DNA of 64,000 bases from Saussurea involucrata (GCA_033807775.1 CM066314.1:148231429-148295428); one strand, 5' to 3'; counted from the first letter of the stretch, positions 10,114-21,758 are shown. Notes: generated from the letters alone by a model not told the origin. A program made the numbers and translations.

Positions 10114-11508
10114 TGTAACAACCCAGTCTAAAATCAAGCATACATAGCATTTAAACATAAAGCATTACCAAAACTGGGTCCCAAAATTCCATTACATCTG
10201 TCTCAAAATTTAGGTTGACTGAATCAACCTATACACAACTGAGAATAAACTAACTACTGAAAATAAAAGTGGCACCGTCTCTATCTGCGTTTATTCACTA
10301 GTCCTGCCCTGCTCACTTGCCAGACCCTCCTACTACCTGCTTACCTGAAAAGGTTTAGTTTGGAAAATGCGAGGGTTAGACCATGAGGTCTAGTGAGCTC
10401 CCTCCTGACAGTTCTCAAAATCATTTAAAAACAATTTATATCTCTCAAACATCTTTACAAAAAACTTTCACGGATAAAACCGCTCCCGTAAATGGCACCC
10501 TGAAGTCACTCAAGAGTGACAACGAGTCAGTCTCACGCTGCCTTACTGGGTACACCCTCCCATGGCATAAACGGAACCTCCCCCCGGCATGAGCACTGGC
10601 GGAACCTCCCCCCGACTTAGCCAATTTACGTCTACCATAATGTATGCATACATCTCATATAACTTTCAACAAGTAACAATCATGTAAAATAACATGGCAT
10701 TTCTACTCAATCACTTACTTTGAAAAAAACACGTATAAAACCACGTATTTTAGTTAGAAAAACTCACCTGATGCGTTTAACTTCTTTTCTTACTCTGCTT
10801 CTGACTTTCAATCGGTCTACCTGAGATATGGATGAAATAAATCAGCTGACCGAAGCATAACTAACTAACTGAGACTTTCCGGATACAACTATCCGGTTAG
10901 TTCTATACTTTCCGAAACTCCTCACTTACCGGAACTCCCACTTACCGGAACTCCTACTTACCGGAACTCCTCACTTACCGGAACTCCTACTTAACGGAAC
11001 TCCTCACTTACCGGAACTCCTACTTTCCGGAACTCCTACTTACCGGAACTCCTCACTTACCGGAACTCCTACTTACCGGAACTCCTCACTTCCGAAAACT
11101 ACCGGATTTTTCTCACTTCCGAAAACTACCGGATTCTTCTCACTTCCGGAAACCATCGCCACAAGAGCGGTGTCCGGATACTATGGCTGGGTGATTATGG
11201 GAACGAAATTATTGCTAATCGCCTTTAATCAAAACGATAAGGTGATGAAACAACTTCAAAAACATTCTAAATCCATTCCTTATAACATTTTGTTACCCAA
11301 CCATGTTTATAGGTGTTTAATCTCTCTCTTAGGGCATCATTTTAAATCCTTTAAGCAAGAACTCCCAAAATACACAACAATCCATCATAACATCAAAATA
11401 AGGGTTTATTTCAAAAAAAAACATCAAAATAAGGGTTAGGTTTGGGGATTACCTGATAGAATCAGTGTAGGAATTGAACCCAAGTGTTACTTCCTCTTCC
11501 AATTTGAT
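10114..11508 (-). repeat. Element A 5' LTR, truncated
   Basis: Starts TGTAACAACCCAG next to the primer site and parallels 2758-4017. Similarity stops abruptly after CCAATTTGAT near 11508, where the other LTR continues for about 250 bp more. The missing part is the start of U3 including the TATA region, so this copy lacks its promoter. It also has a local duplication of a CATCAAAATAAGGGTT unit near 11390-11437. Confidence 0.9.
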
Positions 11509-12645
11509 CCGTTTTCACAAGTAATAAAATTGTATCTATGTCTACTTGTTATCCAACTTGTATGATCATTCATTCTACTTTTTATTAAAAAATTACTAAA
11601 TTTGGAAAACTTCAAATATGAAGAAAATGTGAACAAAAATAGTTGTGAAATAATAAATGTTCATAAATATGGTAGTTGTATGGTGGTTGATCCATGTGAT
11701 TAAATATTTTCATAACTACATACCCTTGAAAGCTTATTGGGTTCAATTTCATACTTTGTTTTCTTTCCAAATATAAAAACATTAAATCCATGACACATCA
11801 AATAGTCATAAAAATCAAAAAAGTTACAGTATAATTTTGTTAAATGTAAATTAGACATTAAATTTAAAAGTACAATGAGAAAAAAAGGTACGATAAACTG
11901 TTTGGTGAACACGTCTTTTATTCTGTAATTACACACAAGTATAACAAAGTAAGTGGAGTTAAAGATAGCTACGTAATTCAAGTTTACTTATAAAAGCAAA
12001 CTTTATTACATTAACTGTTTGGTGAACACGTCTTTTATTCTGTAATTACACACAAGTATAACAAAGTAACCGAAGTTAAAGATAGTTACGTAATTCAAGT
12101 TTACTTATAAAAGCAAACTTTATTACATTAACTGTTTACTTTCGAAATTTCGGTTTTTTAACTATAGAAAATCTAAAATCATATTTATTAAATATTGTAA
12201 AACTAATAACAACATATCAGAACTCCAAAATAGAAATTTTTCTTCAATTTATAGTTAAAAAAAATGCAATTTTCATTTTTAGATATTATTTAAAATTAGT
12301 AAGATTACTTATAGTATACACAGTTTTTATTTTATTTTATTTTATTTTATTTTATTTTATTTTATAATGTTGTTCGTAAGAAATGATTAAAAGTTTTTAT
12401 CATTATTTTTTTTACCAAAAAATTATATGTAAATGAGGGTCCATAAAATACTGTGGGCAATTAAATGTTTATGTATTTGAAAACACATTTTTTTTGCTTT
12501 TCTTTTTAATAAAATGTATTGAGAGATATTTAGATACGTATATGTGTGAAGAAAAGGTCTACTACCAAAATTCGATAATTGGATAAATATTAAAATAGAG
12601 GGAGCTTCGAATGTAATTTTTTTTTTGTGTAATGTAAACTCTCGA
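11509..12645. other. AT-rich intergenic DNA with small repeats
   Basis: No supportable gene. A 117-bp unit starting AACTGTTTGGTGAACACG is tandemly duplicated (11896-12012 and 12013-12129) with few differences. A (TTTTA)n microsatellite lies at about 12325-12365. Open frames here are short and lack recognisable motifs. Confidence 0.65.
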
Positions 12646-12920
12646 TTTCATATGTTTTTTTGATGAATTTTTTTATGGAATTGTTTATTTTGATGAAATT
12701 GTTTCATATCATTCATTTCTTGATGAAGTTTTTTTTGCGAAATTTGTAGTTTCATAGGTGAAAATGAAAAATGTATGAAACAGTTCATAAAAATGAAAAA
12801 AACCTATGAAACTACAAATTTCATAAAAAAAATTCGTCAATAAATGAATGATATGAAACAATTTCATCAAAATAAACAATTCCATAAAAAATTTCATCAA
12901 AAAAACCTATGAAACTACAA
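12646..12920. repeat. Foldback: 135-bp arms around a 4-nt centre
   Basis: About 12646-12779 is closely matched by the reverse complement of 12784-12920, with TGAAACAGTTCA at the centre. Both arms contain TAGTTTCATAGG and TTGTTTCATATCATTCATTT. Such a structure suits a foldback element or an inverted duplication, and it could be transcribed into a long hairpin RNA. Confidence 0.8.
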
Positions 12921-13639
12921 AGTTTACACGGTTTACACGAAAAAAAGTTTACATTTGAAGGGGACTCAAAAAAAAAATATATATATATATATATAGGGTC
13001 AGGTTCAGGGGAAAACCTCAAATAAACGGAAAACTAAGGAACATCCTTATAAACATTGATTCAATATAATCCAAAGGATATTAAAAATCATCAATTAATC
13101 TAATTATAATTAATGAAAAGGGTATTAAGGTAATTTGAGTACTATTTCAGATATGAAAAATACAAAAAGACATAAATCGTTTCCCTATAATTATAATTAT
13201 GGAGATCACAGTTTTCCGGCAAACACTTGCAGATTCCGGCGAGCACTTTCAGGTTTCGGCGAGCACGTGCAGATTCCGGCGAGTTGACAGTTCTCCGGCG
13301 AAAACTTACAGATTCCGGCGAGTTGACGGTTCTCCGGCGAAAACTTGCAGATTCCGGCGAAACTCGCAGATTCCGGCCTAAAACTTGAAGATTCTGGCAA
13401 AAACTTACAAATATGGGCAAAAACTTGTAGATATGCACTTGTGCATATTATGCACAGATCTGGATTTTGTAGCATATTATGCACATATCTAGATTTTAAA
13501 TAAAAAATCATCACAAATATTTTAAATAAATACTCAATTACATATCTCACACAAATCTTATGAACACACCACAAAGCTTGTGCATATTATGCACTTGTGC
13601 ATATTACCGCCGATGTGTCCACGGCCGCCGGCGTTCCTA

Positions 13640-13732
13640 ACCTGCAATGTCCCAAATCTGAGCCATAACCTCTTTGTCGTCGATCTCCATGATCTGAGTC
13701 TGAAACTCAACCTCGATGGTGGCATTTGAGAA
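13640..13732 (-). pseudogene. Captured Rab GTPase fragment (switch/beta2-beta3 region)
   Basis: The minus strand reads ATIEVEFQTQ, then EIDDKEVMAQIWDIAG, ending at a TAG. Plant Rab11/RabA proteins have STIGVEFATR, a DDK/DGK turn, and KAQIWDTAG at the same spacing. About 30 residues are recognisable. The reading leaves the family after WDIAG at a GCAG/GTTAGG sequence that could be an original exon edge. Several conserved residues are changed (G to E, T to I), so function is not expected. Confidence 0.7.
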
Positions 13733-14035
13733 TAGATACAACGAGGACCACGCACAAAACCGAACCTGAAACGAAGATCTGAGTTTTAAACCAGATCTAG
13801 AGTGGTTAGGACTTTCCTTGCCAAAGTCACTCCAACCACCGGTGAAATCGGCTCCAGCCGGCTCCAAACAACTATCACTGTTGTGAGGCACAACTCCGGC
13901 CAGATCCACGTCTCTTTGACAGATCGACGAAACCGTAAGCCACAGCAAAAAAAAAAGACAAAAAGAAGATAGAGAGCAGATCGAGAAAAAGCCACAGCAG
14001 CAACATCTGTAAATGAGAGAGAAGCGAGAGAAATG

Positions 14036-14395
14036 AAGGTGGTGGTGGTCGGAGGTGGTGGTGGTGGCGGTGGCGGAGGAGGAGGAGGAGGAAATGAGAT
14101 CGTGGGGTTTGGCGGGTGTTCCGTTGGAGTTGTGTCGTCGGAGGATGGAAAGAGAAGAGAGGATATGTCGGAGATGGTGGCGGTCGGCGGTGGTGGAGCG
14201 GCAGAGAGAAGAGAGGGCAGGTCGGAGGTGGTGGCGGTCGACGGTGGTGGCGACGGCAAAGAGAAGAGAGAGTAGGTCGGAGGTGGTGGCGGTCGGAGGT
14301 GGTGGCGGTCGGTGGTGGTGGTGGCCGGTGGTGGTGGCCGGCGGTGGTGGTGGCGGCCGACGATGGCGGCCGGCGATGGCGGCGGCTGCAGAGAG
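14036..14395. repeat. GGT/GGC-rich low-complexity block
   Basis: Long runs of GGTGGTGGCGGTCGG units that read as poly-Gly on one strand and poly-Pro on the other. AGAGAAGAGAG words recur every 55-60 bp. Frames through it are compositional artefacts unless transcription is shown. It may derive from the same captured region as the Rab fragment. Confidence 0.75.
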
Positions 14396-14632
14396 AAGAG
14401 AGTGTAGGGTTTGTGTGAAAATGACCTAGGGTTTGTTATTTGTATCTAAACCTTTTAATTTCTTATTGCCAATTTTACCCACATTGCACCTTACGTAATA
14501 TACTCATATGCCCTTCACTTTGTTTTTATTTACAAAATTGCCATTGAGTATATTAACCCTTGATTTATCTAATCCTATGCATATAAGGGTGTTCCTTAGT
14601 TTTCTAATTATTTGAGGTTTTCCCTTGAACCT

Positions 14633-14634
14633 CC

Positions 14635-14665
<31 letters not shown>

Positions 14666-14690
14666 CATATATACATTTATATATATATAT
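14633..14690. repeat. (TC)n/(TA)n microsatellite
   Basis: A CT run followed by interrupted TA runs abutting the right end of the 1.6-kb element. Confidence 0.9.
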
Positions 14691-17600
14691 ATATTTGTTC
14701 ATTTCATATGATTTTTTTTAAAGTATACAATATTTATATACGGCAAATGAAATAAATAAACTCACACACCCTCCTCAACTTTGGTTAGTTTTGACCTCCT
14801 TGGAGACCAACTCCAAAAACGATAGGTCAAAGCCTCTTTGGTTTCATATGACCTTTGGTATCGCATTATAGTAAATACAAATGGTCACGTACAGAATAAG
14901 ACATCACATAATATAATAAAAACTTGTTCCATATTTAGTATAAGAGGGAGAGGGAGTGGGAGCAACATATATCCCTTTGTCCTCGTATCAAATTAAAATC
15001 CTAAAATCTTGTACAATTACTTCATCTGTCTACCCAACTCTCTCGTCTAGTCCGGTCTACTTTTATCTACACACCAAATGCACCCATTGAAGAATAAGCC
15101 GGAGTAAAAACAATATGCATACATGTTACCCTCAAACCCTACTTGCAGATGAGATATGGATTTGTTTAATTTGGTTCAAAACACGACAAGATATAGCTAT
15201 AGAAAAAACTGGATTGTAGGATTACATAGGATTTGGAGGGATTTGAAATTCAATTCCAATTCTATCTCATGTTTGGTTTAAAGGATTGTTTGGATTTGAA
15301 ATCCCGAGATCTCATTGAAATCTCACAAACATAGGATTTAGAAATCCCACGGGGTTTGTTGGTATTTTGTGGAATTTCATGGGATTTGTTTGTAGTAATA
15401 GTTTAAAATATGTTAAAAACATTTGTTTTATAATAGTCAACTAGTGTATGCACCGCGCGTTGCGCGGTAGAGATTATTTTTTTAAGAACACATTGGACCA
15501 AGTTAAGATATAATGTAATTTCTTGGTTAACAATTATGACGGTTCTTTAAGCTGGGTAAAGGTAAAATAAACAGTAAGCAACAAAGACTACCTATACCGA
15601 AACTCATTTTTTGATATGCCTTGGTCTGAAGAGTTGGCTTAGTACATATCAATAAATATGTCTTTTTGACTGCGACATCGATATCCTTGTAGTTTTACTT
15701 TTCATAAGAGAAAGGATAGTCTTATATGTATTTATTTTTACAACTTTATTTTAATTGTTACGTGAGTAAATCAATAAAAATTTAAATGGTGTGATTAGAT
15801 AAATATCCAAAATTATACACTCTAAAGTTAAAAGTGTAAAAACCATAAAAGCTATAAAAATGAATTGAAAAGAACATAAATTCCAGCCTCTAGATGTGGT
15901 TGCTCCAATCTTTCTGCATGTACTCGATTTTCTGCATAAATTGAGAAAAAAGATAAGAAAGGTACGTTCAATGTTGATCTTATTTGTAGGTTATATGATA
16001 TTAACACCCTTCATTTTATTATCAGGTAAGCATTTTCATTTCATCGTCCAAGTCCCATGTTGAAGAAAATCATACATATCCTCTGTCAAATGGTTCCAAA
16101 TTGGTGTTTATTTTCTCTTGATTCATGAGGTTGCAATGAGATTGATTTATTTCTAACAAATACTTGATATTCATCATTATGAGAAACTTAGTATTGATCT
16201 CATGGTAATACTCCAAAAAACGTATGATAGCTATATTACTAATATATATATATATATGTATGTATATTTAGACGACAGTGATGGCTCAAAGATACAACCC
16301 TCAAAACTACTTTAAATACTAATACTAATGGATCCAAGGCATTATATATTTATCTTACAACAATGAACATATTTGGGATTCAATAGGGTAATATCTATAA
16401 AAAAATATCTTTAAAAGACAACAATTTGCAAATGCTTCTTTTGGAAAAAAGAGTAGAAGACATAAGAAAAAGGAAAAATCCAACAACCATCCTTTTTTTC
16501 TTCCTCCATATAGTTGCTAAAAGCCTGAAACATGGTCCTGGTATACTCTTCATATATAGATTTAATCCTAACACATTTTAACCGGACTAGAACATATACT
16601 GTTACAGTCAATACCGAGTCAGTGTATTTTTTATAGAAAGCGAACCTGAAGTATAAGAACCCAATATGAGATAATATTAAAAACTCTAGGCTAACGAATC
16701 GTAGAAAAACTTTTCAGACCTACGACTGTGACGTGGTTCTCCTTCTCTTCGGTTGTAATCTGAAATTACCTAATGTAAAAACCCAACATCCGGTCGACTT
16801 TCTTGAACATGTTGGCAAGGAGATTGAGGAAAAACTTAGTTAGATCCGGAGAAGCAAAGTAGGTAAAACAAAAGGGGGGGGGTGATTTTAGTCTAAACAA
16901 CAATTTACCATAGACCACTTGAGAAGAAAAAAAAAGATAATAGGGATAACCATGGGTTGCAATTGCCACATAATGGTTGATGGTTCTTTAGTTTTTAGCC
17001 CTGGCGATAATAGAGATGGAATAATAAGGCTTTATGATGGAGAGCGAGATGAAGAGACCTATATATTGAAGCATCATAGATGAAGAGGAGGAAGGCTAGG
17101 GGTCAAGAGTATGTGAAGAGTTTGGATGTTAACCCATTGCAAAATGACCAATATAGCCCATTCATAATCAAACACAAAGTTTCTTTACAGGGGTTTTAAT
17201 GTCTTTAACAAATTAGTTTGATTAGAAAATCAAAATTCTAAGAAAATTCCTAAGAGTAGTTCCTAATCAACCAAGCATGCCACGTCATTCTCTTTTGGTT
17301 TTGCTTTAATATAGATATAGATATTGGAGAGTTAGCCAACATGAACCAACAACATAAGTTGTAGAGGATTAGCCAAGAGGTCCCAACCCAAGAGTTGAAA
17401 CATAGACATCTCAACCTCCTTTCATATACCTAACATCAGTTGTCAATTTTCCATCTCTCCATCAATGTGGGATAGACAAAAACCATTCTCAAACCAAGAA
17501 ATATAGAATACTCAAATCTTAGAGTGCCACATTATTATCATTAGATCTTACTTTTATATATATAAAGAAAATATATTGATATTTTTTCTTTATAGATTAA

Positions 17601-18177
17601 CTTTTTTTTCAAAAAGAGGGTTGGCATAAATAAACCAACCCCATGATTGGAGAGTTAGCCAACATGAACCAACAACATAAGTTTTAGAGGATTAGCCAAG
17701 AGGTCCCAACCCAAGAGTTGCAACATAGACATCTCAACCTCCTTTCATATACCTAACATCAATTGTCAATTTTCCATCTCTCCATCAATGTGGGATAGAC
17801 AAAAACAATTCTCCATCCAAGAAATATAGAATGCTCAAATCTTAGAGTGTCACATCATTATCATTGGATCTTACTTTTATATATATATAAAGATTTCCAT
17901 CTCTCCATCAATGTGGGATAGACAAAAACAATTCTCCATCCAAGAAATATAGAATACTCAAATCTTAGAGTGCCACATCATTATCATTGGATCTTACTTT
18001 TATATATATAAAAATTAATAAAAAGGTAATTTTTTTAATATTTGTCTTTATAAATTATTAATAAAAAGGGAATTCAATTCCAAATCCTACAAATCAAACA
18101 CAAATAAAATCCAAATTATTCCAAATTCAAATCCTCCCAATTCCAAATCTTTCAGTAAAGTCCAAATCCCGCAAAAT
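14691..18177. other. Non-coding repeat-rich region
   Basis: No gene supported. GGATTTG-rich arms at about 15205-15400 are echoed in inverse orientation at about 18060-18177, suggesting a large old element whose interior was invaded. ACCGCGC and GCGCGGT at 15452-15468 form a perfect 7-bp hairpin that may mark the edge of another element ending near 17330. The class of these elements is unresolved. Confidence 0.5.
17325..18013. repeat. Tandem repeat, about 245-bp unit, 2.5 copies
   Basis: Copies start at about 17325 and 17647 with GGAGAGTTAGCCAACATGAACC, separated by an unrelated 80-bp spacer. A third partial copy (about 17891-18013) starts in the middle at TTTCCATCTCTCCATC. Each ends with a CTTACTTTTATATATATA run, which may have promoted slippage. 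Confidence 0.8.
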
Positions 18178-18784
18178 CATCCTTTGACACCTTGAAATTT
18201 CCATTTTATTGTACATTTTGGGAGAACGTTTAATTAATTAATGAGAAAGCGTTATTGTAGACAAAATGTACGATTTTTATGTTGAAGGGTCAAAGTGTAA
18301 TTGACAAAAGTGCTAAGCGATTTGTGAAAGTGTAAACTTTGAGGGTTGGTTTAGTCTTTTGTTGATAGTATGGAGGTATATATTGAGGGAGTCGGCTGAA
18401 ATTTGAGATATTTTCAATCTCAATTTCCTTAAGTCAGTTCAGGGAAGTGCACGAAGAAGAAAGAACTGAGCTCTTTATCTTCAATTGGTAAGAAACCCAA
18501 TGGATTTCTGCAAATCGATTTCAGTTTGGAGATAGTGTTCACAAACTAATCTGGTTCCCAACTAGGTACAATTTTGTTGGAATATTCGGATTGGAATTTG
18601 GTAGTTGCAGAAGAGGTCAAAGCTTGTCCAGGTGAGTTCATCTTCTTTTAAAATTATAGCAGTTGAAATTGAATGAAATATATGGTTGTTTATGGTCTAA
18701 GTGTTTTAGAAAATCGGTATGGATATGAAGTCTTTGGAAAATTGGATTGAGGTGAGCTTTTAGGTCTAAAATCAATGTCCAGTA

Positions 18785-19100
18785 CGAAGTTACCGGATAA
18801 AATGTAGTATCCGGTAACCCCTGCTCGATGGTATCCGGACAAGTCATAGCATCCGGTAAGTTTTTAATTCTTGTAGCGTCCGGTAAAGGATAAGTTCCCG
18901 GAATCATTGTTTTCCGGATGAATCCGGAATAAGTTTATGGGTGCCCGGTAAGTGAGGTTTCCGGATAAAAGTTTCGGATAACATTTTCCGGATTCTTTGG
19001 TATCCGGATAGTATGTGTTTTCTGGTAAACTTTACTGTCCGGATAGTGTGTGGTATCCGGGAAGTTTTGGGTTTCCGGTAACTTTTGAGTTTTCGGTAAC
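18785..19100. repeat. CCGGATA/CCGGTAA tract in element B 5' LTR
   Basis: More than fifteen degenerate words of the type TATCCGGATA, TTTCCGGTAA or TTCCGGATAA, unevenly spaced. The counterpart in the 3' LTR is about 43260-43580 and differs by small indels. Confidence 0.85.
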
Positions 19101-19245
19101 TAGTGTATTTTAGACAAATTTTGACAGGGAACGATTATAATTAATTGGAATTTTATCCTAGCAGTTTGATATGATTTAATGTATGTTTGGTTGATATAAA
19201 CTTATACTAGGATGTGTAATGGATCCATAGGCACTAGTATTATAT

Positions 19246-19473
19246 GAACACGTGGAATAGGCGTGGACTAATCGTAATTCCCGTTTGTTTGAAATGAGGA
19301 ATAGGCGTGGTCTAATCGTAATTCCCATTTCGTACCGAGATGTGAAATCGTGGAATAGGCGTGGACTAATCGTAATTCCCAATTTCTATAGGAAGGAAAG
19401 AGATAGGCATGGCTTAATTGTAATCTCTACTTTCTTTCCAAGAAATAGACATTGACTAATTGTAATTTCTTGG
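19246..19473. repeat. Hairpin array in element B 5' LTR (five units)
   Basis: Five inverted repeats, each with an 18-nt loop of consensus AGGCRTGGACTAATYGTA. Inner stems are GGAAT/ATTCC in units 1-3, AGAGAT/ATCTCT in unit 4 (19399-19428) and CCAAGAAAT/ATTTCTTGG in unit 5 (19438-19473). Outer stem bases differ between units but remain largely complementary within units 2, 3 and 5. Unit 1 has mismatched outer arms and looks like a fusion of two units present separately in the 3' LTR. Confidence 0.88.
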
Positions 19474-19751
19474 ATATGAGCAATGATCTAGAATCTGTGG
19501 GGATTCGTAGTGGGATCTTGAACATGATGATATGACTTACTCAGTGTTTGTCATACTCATGGAATCGGGTATGATTCCCATCATCAAAAGATGTTATATG
19601 TACGGTAAGAATTATTATGAACCAGTTAAATTATATACTTTGTTACAAATTGATTTTCAAAGCTTAAAAAGTTTTAATTTGAAATTTGGATGTTCTCACT
19701 AGGCGTAAGCCTAATCTTTTCAACTCAAATTTTCGTACATGGTATTAGCTC

Positions 19752-20077
19752 ACCGCGCGCCAAACCGCGCGGCGACGTGGAACAGTGTGTGCCGCGGCTT
19801 GTGCCGCGGTTTGCAAACCGCGCGCCGCGGTTGGGAAAACTGTGTGCCGCGGTTTTGGACTGTGTGCCGCGGTTTTGGACTTGGATCTCGGGCTTTCGTT
19901 GAGCTTCGTTTTGGCTCTTTTGGGGTTCTTTTTAGCTTCTTTTCTCGAGGAATGCCGCCTTTTAGCTAACCTGTATAAATCACTAGATAAACCGTGAAAT
20001 ACACGCCTTTTTACTTGAATACAAGCCAATCTCATTGGTTTGAGAACCGAAAATAACGCCAAAAAGTGGCGTTATCA
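19752..20077 (-). repeat. Element C 3' LTR, truncated
   Basis: Ends GGCGTTATCA at 20077 and matches the outer 300 bp of 24632-25955. The remaining 1 kb, the downstream part in element orientation, is absent, and sequence switches directly to the LTR of B. GCCGCGGTTT words are repeated with small differences between the two copies. Confidence 0.88.
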
Positions 20078-20090
20078 ACAACCCCAAACC
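20078..20090 (-). promoter_or_regulatory. Element C polypurine tract
   Basis: GGTTTGGGGTTGT on the minus strand directly precedes the LTR start TGATAACGCC. Confidence 0.75.
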
Positions 20091-21617
20091 GAGCGTTGCT
20101 TGTCCCCAAGAAAATTAGCGATAAAAACAGAATAAAAGCATATATCTGTGAAAGAATAATAACTGCACAATTCCAATCGGTACCAAGTGATGCATCGGTG
20201 ATTTCCCATACCCGTGAATATCTATCTCACTTTCGCCTCATTCTTTAATTTGTCCGATCTATGACCTTCTATTGGGAGTTGAACTCGTGACAGTTCCGAT
20301 TACATTAGGATTAGACTAGGTCCAAACATACTAGGGAAAACATTTCGCCTCGACCCTACCTCACGGGATACTCTCGTTTCGCTCGAACCTAGGTTATCGC
20401 TCGTGTTGTCATGTTTAAGGAAGTTATGTACAAGAATACTCAATAATTACATGACAACTCTAAAGAAAGACGCACAAATGTCCAAAAATTTGATCTCAGA
20501 AAGGAATCAAGTAGCAAGACAGGGAATATCAGTAAAGGTATTCATAGACTCTAATCACGTTTTCCAGAAGATCATCCAGGTCTTTACACGGGTTGTAACG
20601 GGGCTAAGGTTAAGGTTAAGAAACGACGGGTAAAAAGGATCAACAATCCTCGGTGTGTCAATCATTGGCAATTCCTGAACTCTCGTTGCTTTACATTCGT
20701 TTACTTGGCCCTTTTCGTCACTATTGGAGTCGCTTTGACTCTCTTATTTTGCAGCTCTAACTATTATCTAAATAACTGTTGTTGTTTTTTTTAAGTTGGG
20801 ACTTCATTGGTCCTCTTTTCTATTTCTTGGGTTACATTGACCCGTTTTATTCTCATGACTGGCCGGAATTCTTTCTTTTCTGCTCTATCTCTAGTAGTTC
20901 ATTACTGCTTCCGATTGACATACTTTCGGATAAGGGTTGGCTAAGGCTTTTGGCTAAAGGGTAAATGATGGGTTTAGAAAGAAGTAAAGTGAGTGTTTGG
21001 CTGCAAAATGGCTATGGATACACACAAAAGGGTGAAAGGGGACGATAGCTAAACTGGTTTAAAATAATACACATAATGCCTGGAATCATATCTTAAGGTC
21101 CACACGATATAGTCTATTGTACCCTTACCTAATATCCCGATGTTCGTCTTTGCTACTCAATGCAATAATGTAGCGAGATCATTCTACATTCACGACAAGG
21201 AATTCGAAAAGTGTATAAGACTTGAGTGTACGAATCCCTCGAAATGAAAAACGTCTTTTAGGCTCAAATTCTCACTATCGGGTGGTCTCCACTAATGTCC
21301 CTAGTCATGTCCTTTCCCGATCCTTCCCTAACGGTCACGTCACTTATCATAAAGTTCTTCCCACAATGGTTGGTCTCAATCATTCAAAACAAAAAATTTA
21401 GCTATGTGATCTAGATACCTAGAAATGTAGGAAATCTACGTGCATAAACTTGGGCCCGATTGGGCAACCCCAAACCTTACCCACACATTGTCCCCAATGT
21501 GCAAGCAAAGTCGTAGGCGATGCGACGCAGTCATTGTGCGGTTATTAAGAAGAGCGGGCAAGGCATCATATAGCATAGCATAAAAAGACTACCCCAAGTT
21601 TCCAAAAATAGGCACCC

Positions 21618-21758
21618 CAAACCTAGGACGTGGCCTAGGTTTGCCAAATAAAAGCCAACCCCAAACCTCGGTAAAACCGAGGTTTGCACAGGGTCTAATG
21701 TGAGTGTGTAGATGGTTCAAAATTGAGACACCCCAAACCTAAGTGAAACTTAGGTTTG
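21618..21758. repeat. Three consecutive hairpins with co-varying stems
   Basis: Stem 1: CAAACCTAGG/CCTAGGTTTG (21618-21627, 21634-21643). Stem 2: CAAACCTCGG/CCGAGGTTTG (21662-21671, 21677-21686). Stem 3: CAAACCTAAGT/ACTTAGGTTTG (21734-21744, 21748-21758). All are perfect and preceded by C runs. The inner stem bases differ between units and are matched on both arms. Confidence 0.9.

Larger units (their letters stand above)
2758..11508 (-). mobile_element. Element A: decayed Ty3/gypsy chromovirus (Tekay-like)
   Basis: Minus-strand LTR retrotransposon, in transcriptional order: 5' LTR (10114-11508, truncated), primer site, leader, gag, protease, RT, RNase H, integrase, chromodomain, polypurine tract, 3' LTR (2758-4265). 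A hAT element sits in gag. The outer end of the 5' LTR, about 250 bp, is missing, so no target duplication can be checked. Numerous stops and frameshifts, plus loss of the protease aspartate, make it inactive. Tekay-like placement is inferred from the chromodomain, initiator-Met primer site and roughly 1.5-kb LTR. Confidence 0.9.
13001..14632. mobile_element. 1.6-kb TA-flanked inverted-repeat element carrying captured gene sequence
   Basis: The left terminus AGGTTCAGGGGAAAACCTC and the right terminus, AGGTTCAAGGGAAAACCTC in reverse complement, continue as about 48-bp imperfect inverted repeats. A TA tract lies left (12978-12995) and TC/TA tracts right (14633-14690). The interior holds repeated TTCCGGCGA units (13210-13375), a Rab GTPase fragment (13640-13732) and a Gly/Pro-coding low-complexity block. 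No transposase is visible. It resembles a Pack-type element; assignment to a superfamily is open. Confidence 0.75.
18185..19751 (+). repeat. Element B 5' LTR, first part
   Basis: Matches the 3' LTR from its start to the CTAGCTC-type position where element C is inserted. TATATATT at 18377-18384 is a plausible TATA box, conserved at 42850-42857. It contains a CCGG tract (about 18785-19100) and a hairpin array (19246-19473). Confidence 0.92.

Noticed and set aside
11700..11981. 93-codon minus-strand frame as a small membrane protein gene
   Set aside because: Phe/Ile/Leu content follows from AT-rich DNA, it overlaps a tandem duplication, and no start context or family motif is seen.
13637..13948. 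A real Rab gene
   Set aside because: Only about 30 residues match; nucleotide-binding P-loop, NKxD and C-terminal prenylation motifs are absent, and the sequence lies between transposon termini.
14033..14429. Several overlapping open frames rich in Gly, Arg or Pro
   Set aside because: They follow from the GGTGGTGGCGG low-complexity sequence, are open in several frames at once and lack any domain.
19690..20062. Overlapping open frames in the GC-rich start of element C
   Set aside because: They lie in the LTR of C, read through repeated GCCGCGG words in multiple frames, and have no recognisable domain.
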